DNA of 64,000 bases from Amborella trichopoda (Eukaryota > Streptophyta > Magnoliopsida > Amborellales > Amborellaceae), in NCBI RefSeq assembly GCF_000471905.2, contig NW_006499751.1:1861750-1925749 (forward strand), read 5' to 3'. How positions within the stretch are numbered: the stretch's first letter is position 1; each line of letters opens with the position of its first letter. Below, one piece after another: positions 26,901 through 40,534 of the stretch. The notes below the pieces were generated by a model. The model ran no database searches, was not told where the DNA came from, and worked only from the letters and a program-made list of their open reading frames with translations. The translations under genes and the position numbers were made by a program.

Positions 26901-29900
26901 TTTTTCAATCAAAATCACAGTACTCACTGCTAAAACAAACTTGTTACAATATAAATAATAGAACGCAGGTTCTGAATGAAATGCATGTCGACTTACTCTC
27001 AAAAAAGTCTACAGCCCAATCATCCAGAGCTTCCATCATAAGAGGCCAAAGACTCCACATATCCAATGAAATTGTGGGTGAAAAAAATGTCATATATGAC
27101 ACAATCTCCAAGACTTCCTCAAAAACCTCTGAAGAAGAAAATGCAAAGGCTATAAAATCAAATGCAACAACTTGTAGTCCCCAAAATAAGAATCAAGAGG
27201 AAGAAATCCCATGAAATTAATGGAAATAGAAATAATGGAAACTATTCGAAAAAGATTAATGCATACACAAACTCCATAAGCAGCTCAGTGTGTCATGTAA
27301 ACTATAGATGACATTAGGCTAAGAAACAACAAAGGAAAGTGGCAAGCAATCTACATCATTCACATACTCATAAGCAAGAGTTTCTTAGCAGAAGACCTTA
27401 TAGATAATATGTATCGAAGATAACACTATATATAATTTATATAATACACTATAAATTTCATAAGTCTGTGGCATGCAACTACAGAAAATCCAAGGCCAAA
27501 GAAATGATAAAGACAAACAAAAAGTAACCCCAGTCACTCCCATACTCATAGGCAAGTGGTCTCTAGATGATGACACTAGTTATAAACCCTCAGGACTTTC
27601 TCAATTCATTTGTTTTCTGCGCCATTTAATTTAGGTAGAGCCACAGCACTCAATGAAGAATTCAAAGTGCCAGTGCATCAGTTTCACAGGGTTGGTCGTA
27701 AAAGTAAGATGGCAAAGTTGATACATTATGGGTTTCTGAGTGGCAAAGTTGCAAGGCATAAACTTGTTCGATTCCAGTCATAGTAATAATAATGAAGCAA
27801 AATTTACGAAAAATATAAAAAGTAAAAGGCACAAACAAAAAACAGTAAAAGAAAAAGTCAATAAGTCATTACAACCAATAAGGAAAAGAATAGCCAAAAC
27901 AGAAAAATGAAAGCAAATAGCCATAACAGAAAAATGGAATCAATTTTACTGCATAACTACAAATACATATACATGCATTAACATGCAAGAAAGAAAGTAT
28001 GAATTTGGAAATTATGTTCACCCAGCTTCCATGCAACCAACTATATATAACAGAAGTATCATACAGAACCTGCTTATGTGAGTAGAGTGCATCTCTACCA
28101 CGCAATAGACCCGTATGTGAAAGTGAGGGGTCAATCAGGGAAGTTGTACATGTGGCACATCAATTACCAAGTGCCTTCCAAGAGACGGTTTTTAATTTTT
28201 GAGAGACATTCACTATAATTGTATTATGTAATAATAGAAATTACAAAAGATGGTGACCGAAATGGTCACGCTATACAAGCCCAAAAGGGACCAAAAAAGG
28301 ACAAAGCCCACTGCTAGAAAGGAAAGAGAAAGTAGACAAAAGGCGAAAAGCCTAAGAGGAGGAACTGAGGAGAGCCCCTTCTTTGGCCAACTGTCGGCAT
28401 CTGAATTTGCTTCTCTAAACACATTGGCGCCAGGATATCCTTAGTTGCTCAATAAATGCATAACCTCGTCAAAAATGTTGTCGAGGCGCCAAGGCCATGA
28501 TGAGTGGTTGGACGCCCAGTGAATGATGTATTTGGCATCCCCTTCCACCATGATACTGTTACTCTAGGTGTGATCAAATTTGCGAAGGCCCTCCAAACGA
28601 GCAAGAGCCTCAGCAAGGTGCTGCCATCACTAGAGCGATAGAGCCCCCCAATTCCTGAAGGACCAGGTTGCCCAGAGAGCAACCATTGAAGTTAACTTTC
28701 ACCGCTTCGGGGGTCTCCACCACGAGGCCCTATAGGTTCTGAGGTTAGATAAAAAGTAATCGGTTGGACCAATTAATTTTTAAGTTGGTGGAGGGAGAAA
28801 ACTTAAAAAGAGTGTGAATGGAGGCCCAAAAAGCTACTAGGTTCCTGATTTTCTCTGCCAATTATTCGACCGATGAACTCACACCCCGAAAGATTCTATG
28901 ATTTCTATAGGTCCATAGCACTCAAATGGTAGCTGAGAGCGCAGCTTTCCAAAGAAGCCTGCAAGCCTTGGGCCAAGGACAAGAGAGGAACGCTGGGAAC
29001 AAATGAGGGATGTTGGAGGGGGTTAATTATACCCAGTTGAGTAAGCTCAGGGTGGACGTCCAAACTGCTCGAGAGAAAACACAGTGCAGAAGAAGATGTG
29101 AGTTGGACTCCTGCTCCATCAAACAAACGTTGCATCTGTTTGGGAGTTGCACCCCTCTTCTTTGAAGGTGATCCATGCTCAACAATCTTTCATGCAACGC
29201 TATCCAGCGGAACACCTGAATTCTTGGAAGAATAAAAGGGTTCCAGGACTTGGGTCCGAGGGGTTGTGAGGGGCCGTGATGGTGCTGAATAGGGAAGCCA
29301 CCGAGATATACCCGATGCCGAGGGGGTCCAAATAATCATGTCCTTCCTCGAGGAAGGAATGAAGACCGAGTGTAAGCTTGTCTTGAAGTTCGTGATGGAA
29401 GATGGGTCTCCTGAACAGAGGTCTCCAACTTCTGAGGGCTCCAGTGAAACTGAAGTTTTCAGCCACTAAAGACTGACCATCCTGGGCTAGATTGAACAGG
29501 TTGGGAAACTGATCTCTAAGGGCGATGTGGCCGATCCTGGTGTCAGTCTATAAAATATCTAAGACTAATTTCTAATCAATTGAAAAAAGAAATAAGAGAA
29601 ACTTTTAGGACATTTACCAGTATCCTAGTTATGACAATTACCCACAAAAGTAGGAAGGAAGATTTGCGTAGTAGCTGGAGTTAAGCTAAGCCTCCCATGC
29701 AGGGCGTGGAGAAGACATCCCTCGGAGGTAATGATATTCTGGTGGCGCAGGCGCCAAAGTTTCTTAATTATGAAGTTGTAAAAAGGTCTGAACATTGGAA
29801 CAGTGTCTTAACTAAAGGCCCTCATTGGCATGACTTTTAGATTGCAAGAGGATAGGTAGTTCATTTTAGGCAGTTTGAAAGAGGTTGAATGTTCATGGAG

Positions 29901-32900
29901 AAAGATATAAGAACACTCCATTTAATGGATCAGAGCTCATGTCAGCTTGTCTATCAAAAGGAAGCAGAGATATTGTCAAACAGTGGTTAAAACCCATAAA
30001 AAGTGTGGAATGGGATTCTTCAAGGTCATAATTACAATATCAATGCTCATTTTAAGAAAAATGGTCACAGTTATCATATGGTCAATGGTGTGAGAACTTC
30101 CCAGGCAATCTAACAGGCTAGATGATGGTGGCCTAGAAGTGCCCTAACTGAGGTAAGGTGGGTTACAAGGTAATATTTGGATCTCAGGCCCCTGTGATGG
30201 GGTGAGTTGGTGCCAGAGCCTTGTGTCAGACACCTGGGGAGTTTGTTCAATGCTCCCCATATAGTCCAGCAGGACTGGAGAAGCTTTTAATGGAATGGTA
30301 TTTAGCACCTAAGATCCATGGCTTTCAATACTTTCACTTTGTTAACATTAGACAAACCAGCAGGCCAGGGGCATGGCATTTCTGGACTCTCATCTGATAC
30401 CGGCCATGCCTGAGCTTCACTGAGATTTAGTTTAATTGCACCTGTTGGCAAAAATTTCCATTTGCTCCTGCAGCCCTCCTTTTTGCTTGAATTTCAGACA
30501 ATTGCATTCCACTGATGGTAGAACTCCCTAAAGTATAACACAGGTTCTCTTCTAGCTAGGGCCCATTGTATGTGGAGTGATTTGATTCTTTCCTGATGGA
30601 AGAAATGTTTATTTTGGCAAAACACTGTTGTGTTATTTTTTTAATTGAACACTGTGTTATGTTCAAGCCAGATGGTCCACAAAACCTCAAGAAGAGTAAA
30701 TCTTCATATCAATAGACGACTTTGGTAAAGATGGAAAAAAACCATTGTTGACGATGGCTTTCTACTTCCATTAAAACTTAGTTTACTTGTGCTTATTAGC
30801 AGAGGGTCCCATTTGCTGCTACGACCATCTTTCTTGCCTGAATTCCACAAAATTGTACGCCACTGAAAGTGGAGGACCCTGAAAGCATGACCCCAATATT
30901 CTTTACTCGCAAGTATCCATTGTATGACTATTGTGCCTTTGATTCTTGGTCTAATGGTAGAAATATTTGATGTTATTCAGCCAAAACACCACCTGTTACG
31001 TGCTAGCCAGAAGTCGGTGACAAAGTGGGACTCCATAGCAATAGACCATGAATAATAAAGCCATAAAGGCTTTCAACTAGAAACCATTGTTGATAATATG
31101 GTCCACAATGTCAACCTAGAAAACACAAGAGACCATGAGGAACTATTTTGCAGGTTCCCCACTGTGGATGGGTGAACGACCAAGTACCACTGTTAGGTTT
31201 TACCATCATGGCGAATACAAATTACATCTATGATTTCATGTGGTAGTCATCCATATTTCCTTTTCCTCTACCATTGTGGAGGGATCTTCATCCATGCCCT
31301 AACTAGTGTAGTCAATAAGGCTTGACCAGGCTTTCTCACTTAGATGCATGTGCAAGTCCACGAACAAGAAACACCTTTGCTTTTCTATAACAATATATTT
31401 TTGTGTATGATTATTCCAGCAGCTCTAATAGTTTTAAACCTGAGATGCCATACATACCGAAGTGGATTGAAGGAGAAAAGAAAATATAATAGAATGAAGA
31501 GGTAAGACAAGCCTTTCTTGCAATAACCTTTTAGGAAGTTGCAATAAATTCTTAAGAAGTTGAACTTATAAAGAATATAATTTTCTTCATTTTTTTTAAA
31601 GCCTCCTGAGGCTCCCTTACACAATCTTGTAGATTCCTATACAAGCAATGGAACCACAGTTTCTATTCTCATAGTAGCAATGAAACACAAGTTAACTACC
31701 AAATGAAAGTTTATGCTCCTAGTAGCAATTGACAAACATAAAGTTATAATATAGTTTTAGATATCGCCACACAGTGAAACAAAACACCACACACCAAAGT
31801 AATTACATGCATATTATTCATGAAAATATGTATGGAAAACTTTCAAATGTAGCAAAAGAAACAACTGCTAGACAGAGGAATAAATCCTCACAGCCTCTGA
31901 ACTTACCCTGCCCATCAGTTGTCAACATCCTCTGCATTATAGGCAATAGAATAGGCTCAACCTGGGGGAAGAGGTGGGGAAGTCTGCTCACAGATTCAAG
32001 TATTGTGCTTATGGCACGCAAACAACCAACAGCAGCAAGAGCACCAGACTCGTCTCCATCTTCATCGGCTTCAGCTGATTGCATACACTTCCAAAATGCA
32101 GCAGACTGGTTGCAAATAAATAAATGATAGCTATCAAGCAGAAGGCACTACATAGCCAATAGCAAGTAGTTCACAGAAAACAAGATGCACATACCAGATT
32201 CTGGCATAAACCAAGAGCATAAGGTGCCATCTCTTCCCCAAACTTGTCTACAATAGTCTCAAGTGTGAAGACAAGGTCCTCATTCTCAACCTCATTCATA
32301 AGTTTGAAAAACTCTGCAAAACATAAAGGACCAGTGAGCAACAAGAAAATAAAAAACAAAACTTCAAAGAATAGCTCCTATGGAGAAAGTAAGGAAAAGT
32401 ATCAACATACCATCAAGTAACTGGGGCAGAATTGGACGAATCTCATTGAGGTCTGCAAGACGGTAAATAGGTCCCTCAGTATGTCTAGCTCATGGAAGGG
32501 ACAATAAAGATATAAACACTATGACGCCTTGACAAAACATCCATACCTTTACAAGCTTCAACAAAAGAACGCAAAGCGAATACTGAATCGACCCGCACTG
32601 GAAGCTCTGGGTCACGCAATCCAGAAACCACACTATGCAAAGCTCTTGTGAAATTGCCTTGGTCTGAAAAGTTGATGTTAGCATACTGACCAGCAACCCA
32701 TGCTGCCTGTAATTACACAAAGAAATGCAGTCAAATGAACATAAATTTGATCAGAAATCTTAAGCACTAAGCTTTTTTAGCGTACTTAATATTTATTTGG
32801 TAACTGATTATGCAAAGTTATTTACAATTTTATGTGGTTTTTTTTACATAAAGACATTACACACATCATTCCTAATTACTCCTTTAAAACAGTGACTTGG

Positions 32901-35900
32901 GTCACAACTCAAGACTCACTAGGGTCCCGAGCCCAAGTCAGACAGTCAAGTCGACTGACTCTCATTGAGATTCAGACAAGTCCTATTCAGAAAAAAAAAC
33001 GAAAAAAAAAAAACACTAATTGGCTAAAAATTGTAAGATTCCAGCGAAAATGGTGGAATGGTCATTGGACTTGCCAGGGTCCCCAGCCGAGTTTACTCAA
33101 GAGAGTCCTGAGTCACACTCACATCCTAAATAAAAAAAAGATTGACTATAAGCCCTAGCTTTGCAAACCCTACACATACTAAGACATGCCTCCATATTAG
33201 GTTCACTCCAAGATTGGACAAAAGATACATCTAGGCTTTTTGGAAACTGTCCTGATTTCTTCCACTACTATATTCAGACACCATGAGTGCACTGCCTAAC
33301 CATCACCTTCAATAACTCATTCGTTCACTTCTATGCGACTCTTTGAAGTTGATAAAGGACGGACCATGTCTTCGCCTCATTTGCAACACTAATATGAATT
33401 GGCCCCAGTGTTTTAAAATGCGGGATGCGGCCCTGAAGCGGTGGGGGGCCGATGCGGCGATGTGGCTCAATGCGGCCCAGATGCGAGTGCATCGCGATGA
33501 TGCGGTCAATAAATGTAAACAAATTCTAAAAAAATTTAAAAAATAAGTTAATGCATAGAAAACAATATGAAGGTGATATATGTGATAGTAGGTATTTTAG
33601 TTTAATGATTAACTTCAAAACTATTAGTTGTTGGATATTTTGTATCCAGTTATCCACCCATATAAGTATTTCCACACAGCAAGCACATCACACAATTTCT
33701 ATCTTTGGGATTTTTAAGTTTAGCATATTTCCAAGCCGGATCCTTATTACTAGAAGATTGGGAAGAAGACATTGCCCCAAAAATATGTATAATAGTAATA
33801 TTGTACAAGAAGGAAAAAAATTTACAGACTCTGTGAAGTACTGCTCGATTTCTTTACGATCTCTGAAACCCCCGATTTTTTATCACAAATTCACCCTAAC
33901 CAAATCAACAATCAAAGGCATCCAATAAACATTCAAGTATCAAACAACCGCCAAATCGAAGATTTCGATGAAAAAAAAATTCAGCCTAAATTTTTTGTTA
34001 CCTCGATTTGATGCAAAAAAAGCCACAAAAGTGTTCATTTAGGGCCCTTAATACCCCCCAAACAGTGTCCCTAACATTTGGATGGTCAAAAAGACCCTTT
34101 TGCCCCTCCCCGAGGGGCAAAACATAAAAAAATTCGACGGACACTGTAGCAGTGGGATGCGGTGTGATGCGGCCTATGCGGGATGCGGCTACGATGCGGC
34201 CTAATGTGGCGCATATGCGCCAGTTTCTGATGCGGATGCGAGTGCATCCCGCATGATGCGGCCGCATATGCGGCGATGCGGTCGCATTTTAAAACACTGA
34301 TTGGCCCTAAATGAGTTAAATTTTATGCCAATGGTCCCTCAGAAGTCTCGATACTCCTGCTGGATAAGGATTGCCTGCGGAGCTTCTAGGGATTGCGCCG
34401 GCCCAAGGCAAAAATGCCTGAGGGGCATTTTTTGTCTTTTTACCCCTAAATAAAGGGGGAAAGGGGGGGGCTTGGGTTATTGAACCCTTTATTTACCTTT
34501 AGAGTGAAATGCTTTTTGAAAACGATCACTATTTTGCATTTCTAGGAGATTAATCACATGCTTCAAAGTTTTCAAAAATCAATCCAAAACATCGCCTTTT
34601 TTATTTGGATTTGATTTTGATGATTTTTTAAGCTTATTAGAGGGTTTTTGGGAAGTATTTGAGATTGAGAAACATCTCAAACATTGAAGATTGAAGATCG
34701 ACCAAAAAGGTCAATTAAAAATCTTCTTATTTGAGATTTTATTTCTTATTTCAATGTCTTCTTCGGGTTCTTTTATAAGTGGTAATCCAAGTTGGAAGTA
34801 TAGTTATAACCCAATTCCAAATGACAAAAATCATATATATATCAAATTATAGTGAAAGAGATACTAATGGGCTACAAATCGGTTCGAAAAACACCTTGCT
34901 AGTATTAAGGGGAATGTTGTCCCTTGTAAAAATGTTTCTGAAACTATCAAAGAGGATATTAAGCAATATATGAGTGAAATAAAACACAAAAAGGAACAAA
35001 AGCCTTGCCTTGTCATTTGGATAAGTCCATTTCTGGTTCTTTGAGAAGTGGTGATCCAGGTCAAAGGTATGGTTTAACCCGAATTCAAATAATATAAATT
35101 ACATAAAGTATAAATTTGGTGAAAAAGATACCAATGGGGGTACTAACTGATTTGAAAAACACCTTGCTGGTATTAAAAAGAATGTTGCTTCTTGTAAAAA
35201 AGTTCCTGAAGATATTAGGGATCATATTAGACAATCTTTGAATTTGGTAAAACCAAAAAAAGAAGAAAAAGAGCCTTGTTATATAGAAATATCTTCTCCA
35301 CGTTCTTTTAAAGTGGCGATCAGGGATGGAACTTGGAAGTATGGTCATAACCCGAATCCGAATGACAAAAATTGTATAAGATGTAATTATTGTGAAAAGG
35401 ATACTAATGGGCGTATTTACCAGTTCAAGAAACACCTTGCTGGTATTAAGGGGGGATTTTACCCCTTGTAAAAAGGTTTTTGAGGCCATCAGAGAGGAGA
35501 TTAAGTAATATTTGAGTTCATTATAACACAAAAAGCAAGAAAATGGTGAAGAGGCACCAGGTAGAGCAGCCAAGACTCCTAAGACCTCATCTACATAGAG
35601 TAAGATGGGGTAGAAGAAGAGGAGGAAGAGACAGATTCAGAAGAAATTAGCGGAAGATGAGCATTGTGTTGAAAAGGGAAATGACAATGATGATGATGGA
35701 TTCAACTCCGATGCATATGATGAAGCTTACCCCACTTTTACTGATGATGATTGAAGACTCTTGAGTCTTAGATTGTATTTTTTCTTTTTTCTTATTTTCT
35801 AGTTTCTACTCTTATGTGTATGCAGGTATGGTTGTATCATTGTATGGAACTATGGATTATGGAATGATATGACCTATGGAGCATAGAGTATAGTCTATGG

Positions 35901-38900
35901 AGTATGGATTATAGATTGTGTCTGTATTACTAATTTATATATTTAATTTTTGGTCGTGATAATAGTCTATGTATTACAAATTTACAATGATTTGGAACTT
36001 TGGATTATGGAATTTTTAATATTTTATGATGTATCCCCATATTCCCCTACCCCCACCCCTCTACTTCAACCTAGGTCCTAGGCCACCCAGAAATCTGGGC
36101 ACCCACACCTAGGTGTTGGGTAGCCAGCATCCCCATGACCGCCTAGGTGCCGCCCGACGCTTTTTGGAACACTGAGTCAGAAACAAGTGGTGCATTGTTT
36201 CTCTGTCCCTTTTTATACATTAGGAAAATATTTTCTCTTTCTTTATTTAATGATTATTTATATTAGGCAAAATCTAGGGATGATCTTAACGGGTTATTGA
36301 ATGGTCGACAGTGATAACTTTGTCCAGGCTGTTGACCACAAAATTTCAGCATACTTTATGATGCACTTAAGTATGATCAAAGCCTGCAGAACTCAATCTA
36401 GGAAGCCCATCTCGTCTACAACTAAAGATTGGGGTAAACATCGCTCTCATAGAAACTGAACATGTACAAAAATAAGTTCTTTAAGATGTATCTAACATGT
36501 TTAGAGGGTCCAATAGACTTAAGGAATAAGTATACCATGTGCATCACAATGGGATGAAGGCAAAAATTTTGTCTTCATCCACAAAATTTTGTCTTCATCC
36601 ACAAAATTGAGAATATAGCATGGAACAATGTGTGGCTGAAAGTGTGATGCGTAGAAGCAAGCAAAGTGAGTATAATGGTGGGTGGTATCATTATAGTGAA
36701 GAATTTGGCCTTCTATCTTTTTCTTCTTCGGGATAGAATTATAGGTCTAACGGATTATGATAGGCATAAAATTGAACCATTATAATTCAATGACACCAAT
36801 GTAATGGAATTCCCTCAAACGATAAAATCATGCTGTAAAACGATGTGTTTATGATTATAATGAATAATATGGGCCTTCAGCCTTGTCTTCGCCATGATAT
36901 TTATTTACAGGTCTAACCAATTAGGACAGACATAAATAGAATACCAATAATTGAACCAGTAGCTCAAGATTGCCATGGATAATAATGGAATCAATGAAAA
37001 GTTTTTGTGCGTCTAAATAATTTTCTGTATCACAACCATTCCCTCACTTCAATAAAACTATGCTACAAAACAAAGCGGAAGTGTGATGCCTAGAGGCAGG
37101 CAACCTAACATCGAAGGAGGGCGGTATCATTATAATGAATAGTATGGGTTTTCTTTCTCAGATAGAAATTTATAGGTCTAACTAATCATGAAAGACATAA
37201 AAAGATTACCAACAATTGAACCAATATAATTCAAGATCGACTCAAATATAATGGAATTGATGAAAAGCTTATGTGCATCTAAATAAATCATTGTATCACC
37301 AACATTCATTCACTTTGCCAAAATCACACTATAAAACAATTTTTTTATCATTAAAAAAGGAAATCGGTGACATCTAGCTAAGAAAGCGAGGAGATTCTCC
37401 CTTTTGTTTCTATGACAAGCCAAAGAATCTGCCAATTCGTCCACTTATGTACTGACACATTCCTGTGTAGGTAGTAGGCCCTAGCAATCTTATGGAAATA
37501 AACTGAGATACTGAGTTCTTATCCCCCAACTAAGCCATTTCACCCATGACTTCTACATCCAACTTATCCTCATGAACAACAAATCTTCAAAATCCATTTT
37601 TGGATCTGTTTTTTTTTTAAGGGGAAGTTAGACTTTTATGTATTATGTATGTAATTTGTACAAGAAAACCAAATTAGGATTTAGGCTTACCCACAAATCG
37701 CGAGCCCTGCATCGAGAGTTAGTACACTAGCAGTTGGGCCACAAAGTTTTTTATTGGATATTCTTGGTCCTGTATTGACAAAGGAAAGCACTCCTCATCG
37801 TACTCCTAACCACCATATTTCCAAAGGATTCCCAGTTCCACAATTTTTAAATTCACTATGATTTCGAGGTTGTTTTTGCAGAAACGCATGTTGCCCTGCC
37901 CTTCTTGATCAATGTCCTTCCAATTAACAAGCCCCTGCATGAAGCCCGGTAGTTCCATCCACATCAATTCAGATCTGAATGAACTTGGTTGGTTCTCCAC
38001 CAACCAAATTTATGTCAAGCAATACAAATCGCAAGCTCTGCATCAAGAGTTAGTTCACGAGAAGTTGGGCAACAAGGCTTTTTACTGGATATTCTCGGTC
38101 GTGTACTGACAAAGGAAAGCACTCCTCATCGCACTCCTGACCACCATATTCCCAAAGGATTCCCAGTTCCACAGTTTTTAAATTCACTACGCTTTCTAGG
38201 AGGTTTTTGCAGAAACGCATATTGCCCCACCCTTCTTGATCAACGTCCTTCCAACTAATAAGCCCCTGCATGAAGCCCGGTAGTTCCATCCACATCAATT
38301 CAGATCTGAATGAACTTGGTTGGTTCTCCACCAACCAAATTTATGTCAAGCAATATAGGGCATTGGTCAGAGGCTGGTTTGGTAGTGTCATATGATTAAC
38401 CCCAAGGAATTGCCTTTCCCAATCTTTCAAAACAAGATAAAATCAATCCTAGTTAACATCAGATAGTAAATTTTGGTCTCCGAATAGTAAAATTTTGACG
38501 TATGTGTGGTAATGCAAGCTCAGCTTTTCCACTCAAACAAGAAATAAACCATGCCAAAATCACCACCTACAAACAACGCAATTCCGTCTTGTTCCAACAG
38601 TACCAAGTTCACTCCACAACCCTTCTCCACTTGGATCATTTGGACCACAAACTGCTGATTACACCCATTCAAAACAACAATCTGGAAACCGAGTAGAGCT
38701 TTTCTCATTCCAAACAATAATTATCCTACCAAAAGCCCCAACTGGATATGAATGTGTGAAATGGCTTCATTAGTCATGCATGATCTCAGGTTCAGACTTT
38801 TTTATTGCTTTAGTATTGGCATTTAATTGTCAGAAGATTCATTAATGACAGGATCATTGTGTGTGTCATAACAATTTAAATTACGGATCCATAATTCCAA

Positions 38901-40496
38901 ATCATGGTTCTTAAGAAGACAAGATGAGAGTTGTGAATCATAAAAGAACTTGATTTCTGAATAGGAACTCTTTGGAACATTGAAATCAAAGTCCTAGGCT
39001 ACATAAGTATTAACATAAATTCAGCAAGTAGGTACCATAATGAAGCACTAAATTTATCATGACATAAGCAAAGAACGAGGCATTTTTAACATTAAAAAAC
39101 CAAGGAAATCGGAAACTATGGGGCATTACACACACATTAGCAGATAATAAAGATAACCATGATAGGCAACCAACCTTAGCCCTCAAATGACCAACTTGAC
39201 TGCTGAACTCTGGGAAAACATGTTGCACCAGCATGTTTTCAAGCTGTGACTTGTAAGGTTCTGTTTGCTTCAATTTATCACATAGAGCCCCAATAGCAAG
39301 AAGAGCCCCATCTTTCTGACGATAAGGTTTGTATCCCACGGCTGCCTCATCATATCTGGCTCATGGAAAATGATCATGAAAATTCAATACTTATTACCAA
39401 TTAGAGATTAACTTATTACCAATTAGAGATTAACTAATTTACCTCCTGAAAACATCCACTATAAAAAGAAGAAACCTCTGAAGGGTTTCCTTTCCACGTT
39501 TCCTCACCAATTCACTCACAAAATCCATTGATGCAGTGCGAGGACTATATAAATCTTCAATTATATCTGCACCAAAGCAAAACGGATCATACCATTGTGC
39601 TAAAAAAGGAGGTTCAAAGCAAAAGGAGAGACCCGTTCAGCACAAATATATCACAGTGTCGTAATCAACAAAATAATGAAAGTTGTTATTATAAAACTCA
39701 CCATAACCTTTTCTAATGTACTCATGAGGGTCTTCGTGCCACAACTTATCATCATCGTCATTGAAGCACATCAATGGAAAAATTATCTCAAAAAGGACAA
39801 TGTCCAATCGAGGCTGAAGCAACTGGTATGTATTATTCTTGGAGATGCTGCAATCAATATCATAGAAAAAATAAATTGCCAAGAACAACATGATAATCCA
39901 ATTTATTCTTACAGATCTAACAAGAATGCCGACACAGCTCCCATGTCAGTTGCAGTACATGAAACCACTCAAATAGAATTCCTTTTGTATGTAATTTAAG
40001 AAATTGATAAAAAAAAAAATTCTAAAACCAGCATGAAGACTTAATATATACCATAAACTGACGTAGAATTATCCCTAATCACATTTGTTCACCTACCATA
40101 TAATTTGTTGGTTCTTTGGGGGTTCTCCTAGCGGTAATTTTTCACCGCGGTGGGTAGAATCTCACTGCGGTGACTAATCACCGTGTTCGATACAATCACC
40201 CATTTAACTGGAACCCACAGAGTCGAAGGTATTCATAAAAGATCAAGGGCTCTCGAACTCAGTGAAGAAGTCAATGGACCTAATAGTTAACCACGACAAA
40301 AAGCTTACCAGCTCGAACCACGTTCAAATTGCGGATTGCGCTCAAAGAGAAGAAAGAGAGGTAAGAGAAAGAAAGCATAAAACCATCATATTGTAACCCA
40401 CCGCTCAATGCCTTTAGATTCAATATATATACATATATATAGAGAGAGACGGAGAGAGAAAGAGAGAGAGGGGGGAGAGAGAGAGAGAAAGAGAGA

Positions 40497-40534
<38 letters not shown>

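Larger units (their letters stand above)
19064..26996 (-). other. Intron 15 of the importin gene
   Basis: 7,933-bp intron containing an L1 LINE fragment with a nested hAT element, hAT-derived debris, a hairpin-rich MITE candidate and an RTE tail. Stretches 19,100-20,700 and 24,300-25,380 show nothing recognisable. Confidence 0.8.
27129..31906 (-). other. Intron 14 of the importin gene
   Basis: 4,778-bp intron with one L1 LINE 3' fragment and an imperfect ~350-bp tandem duplication. The segments 27,129-28,200 and 31,100-31,900 show nothing recognisable. Confidence 0.8.
32707..39174 (-). other. Intron 10 of the importin gene
   Basis: 6,468-bp intron. It holds a MITE candidate, two hAT elements, a degenerate tandem array and a duplicated L1 fragment, in that order on the + strand. 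38,760-39,170 shows nothing recognisable. Confidence 0.8.

Noticed and set aside
35085..35573. 162-aa minus-strand frame
   Set aside because: Antisense to the BED modules; composition follows the AT-rich + strand and no domain is seen.
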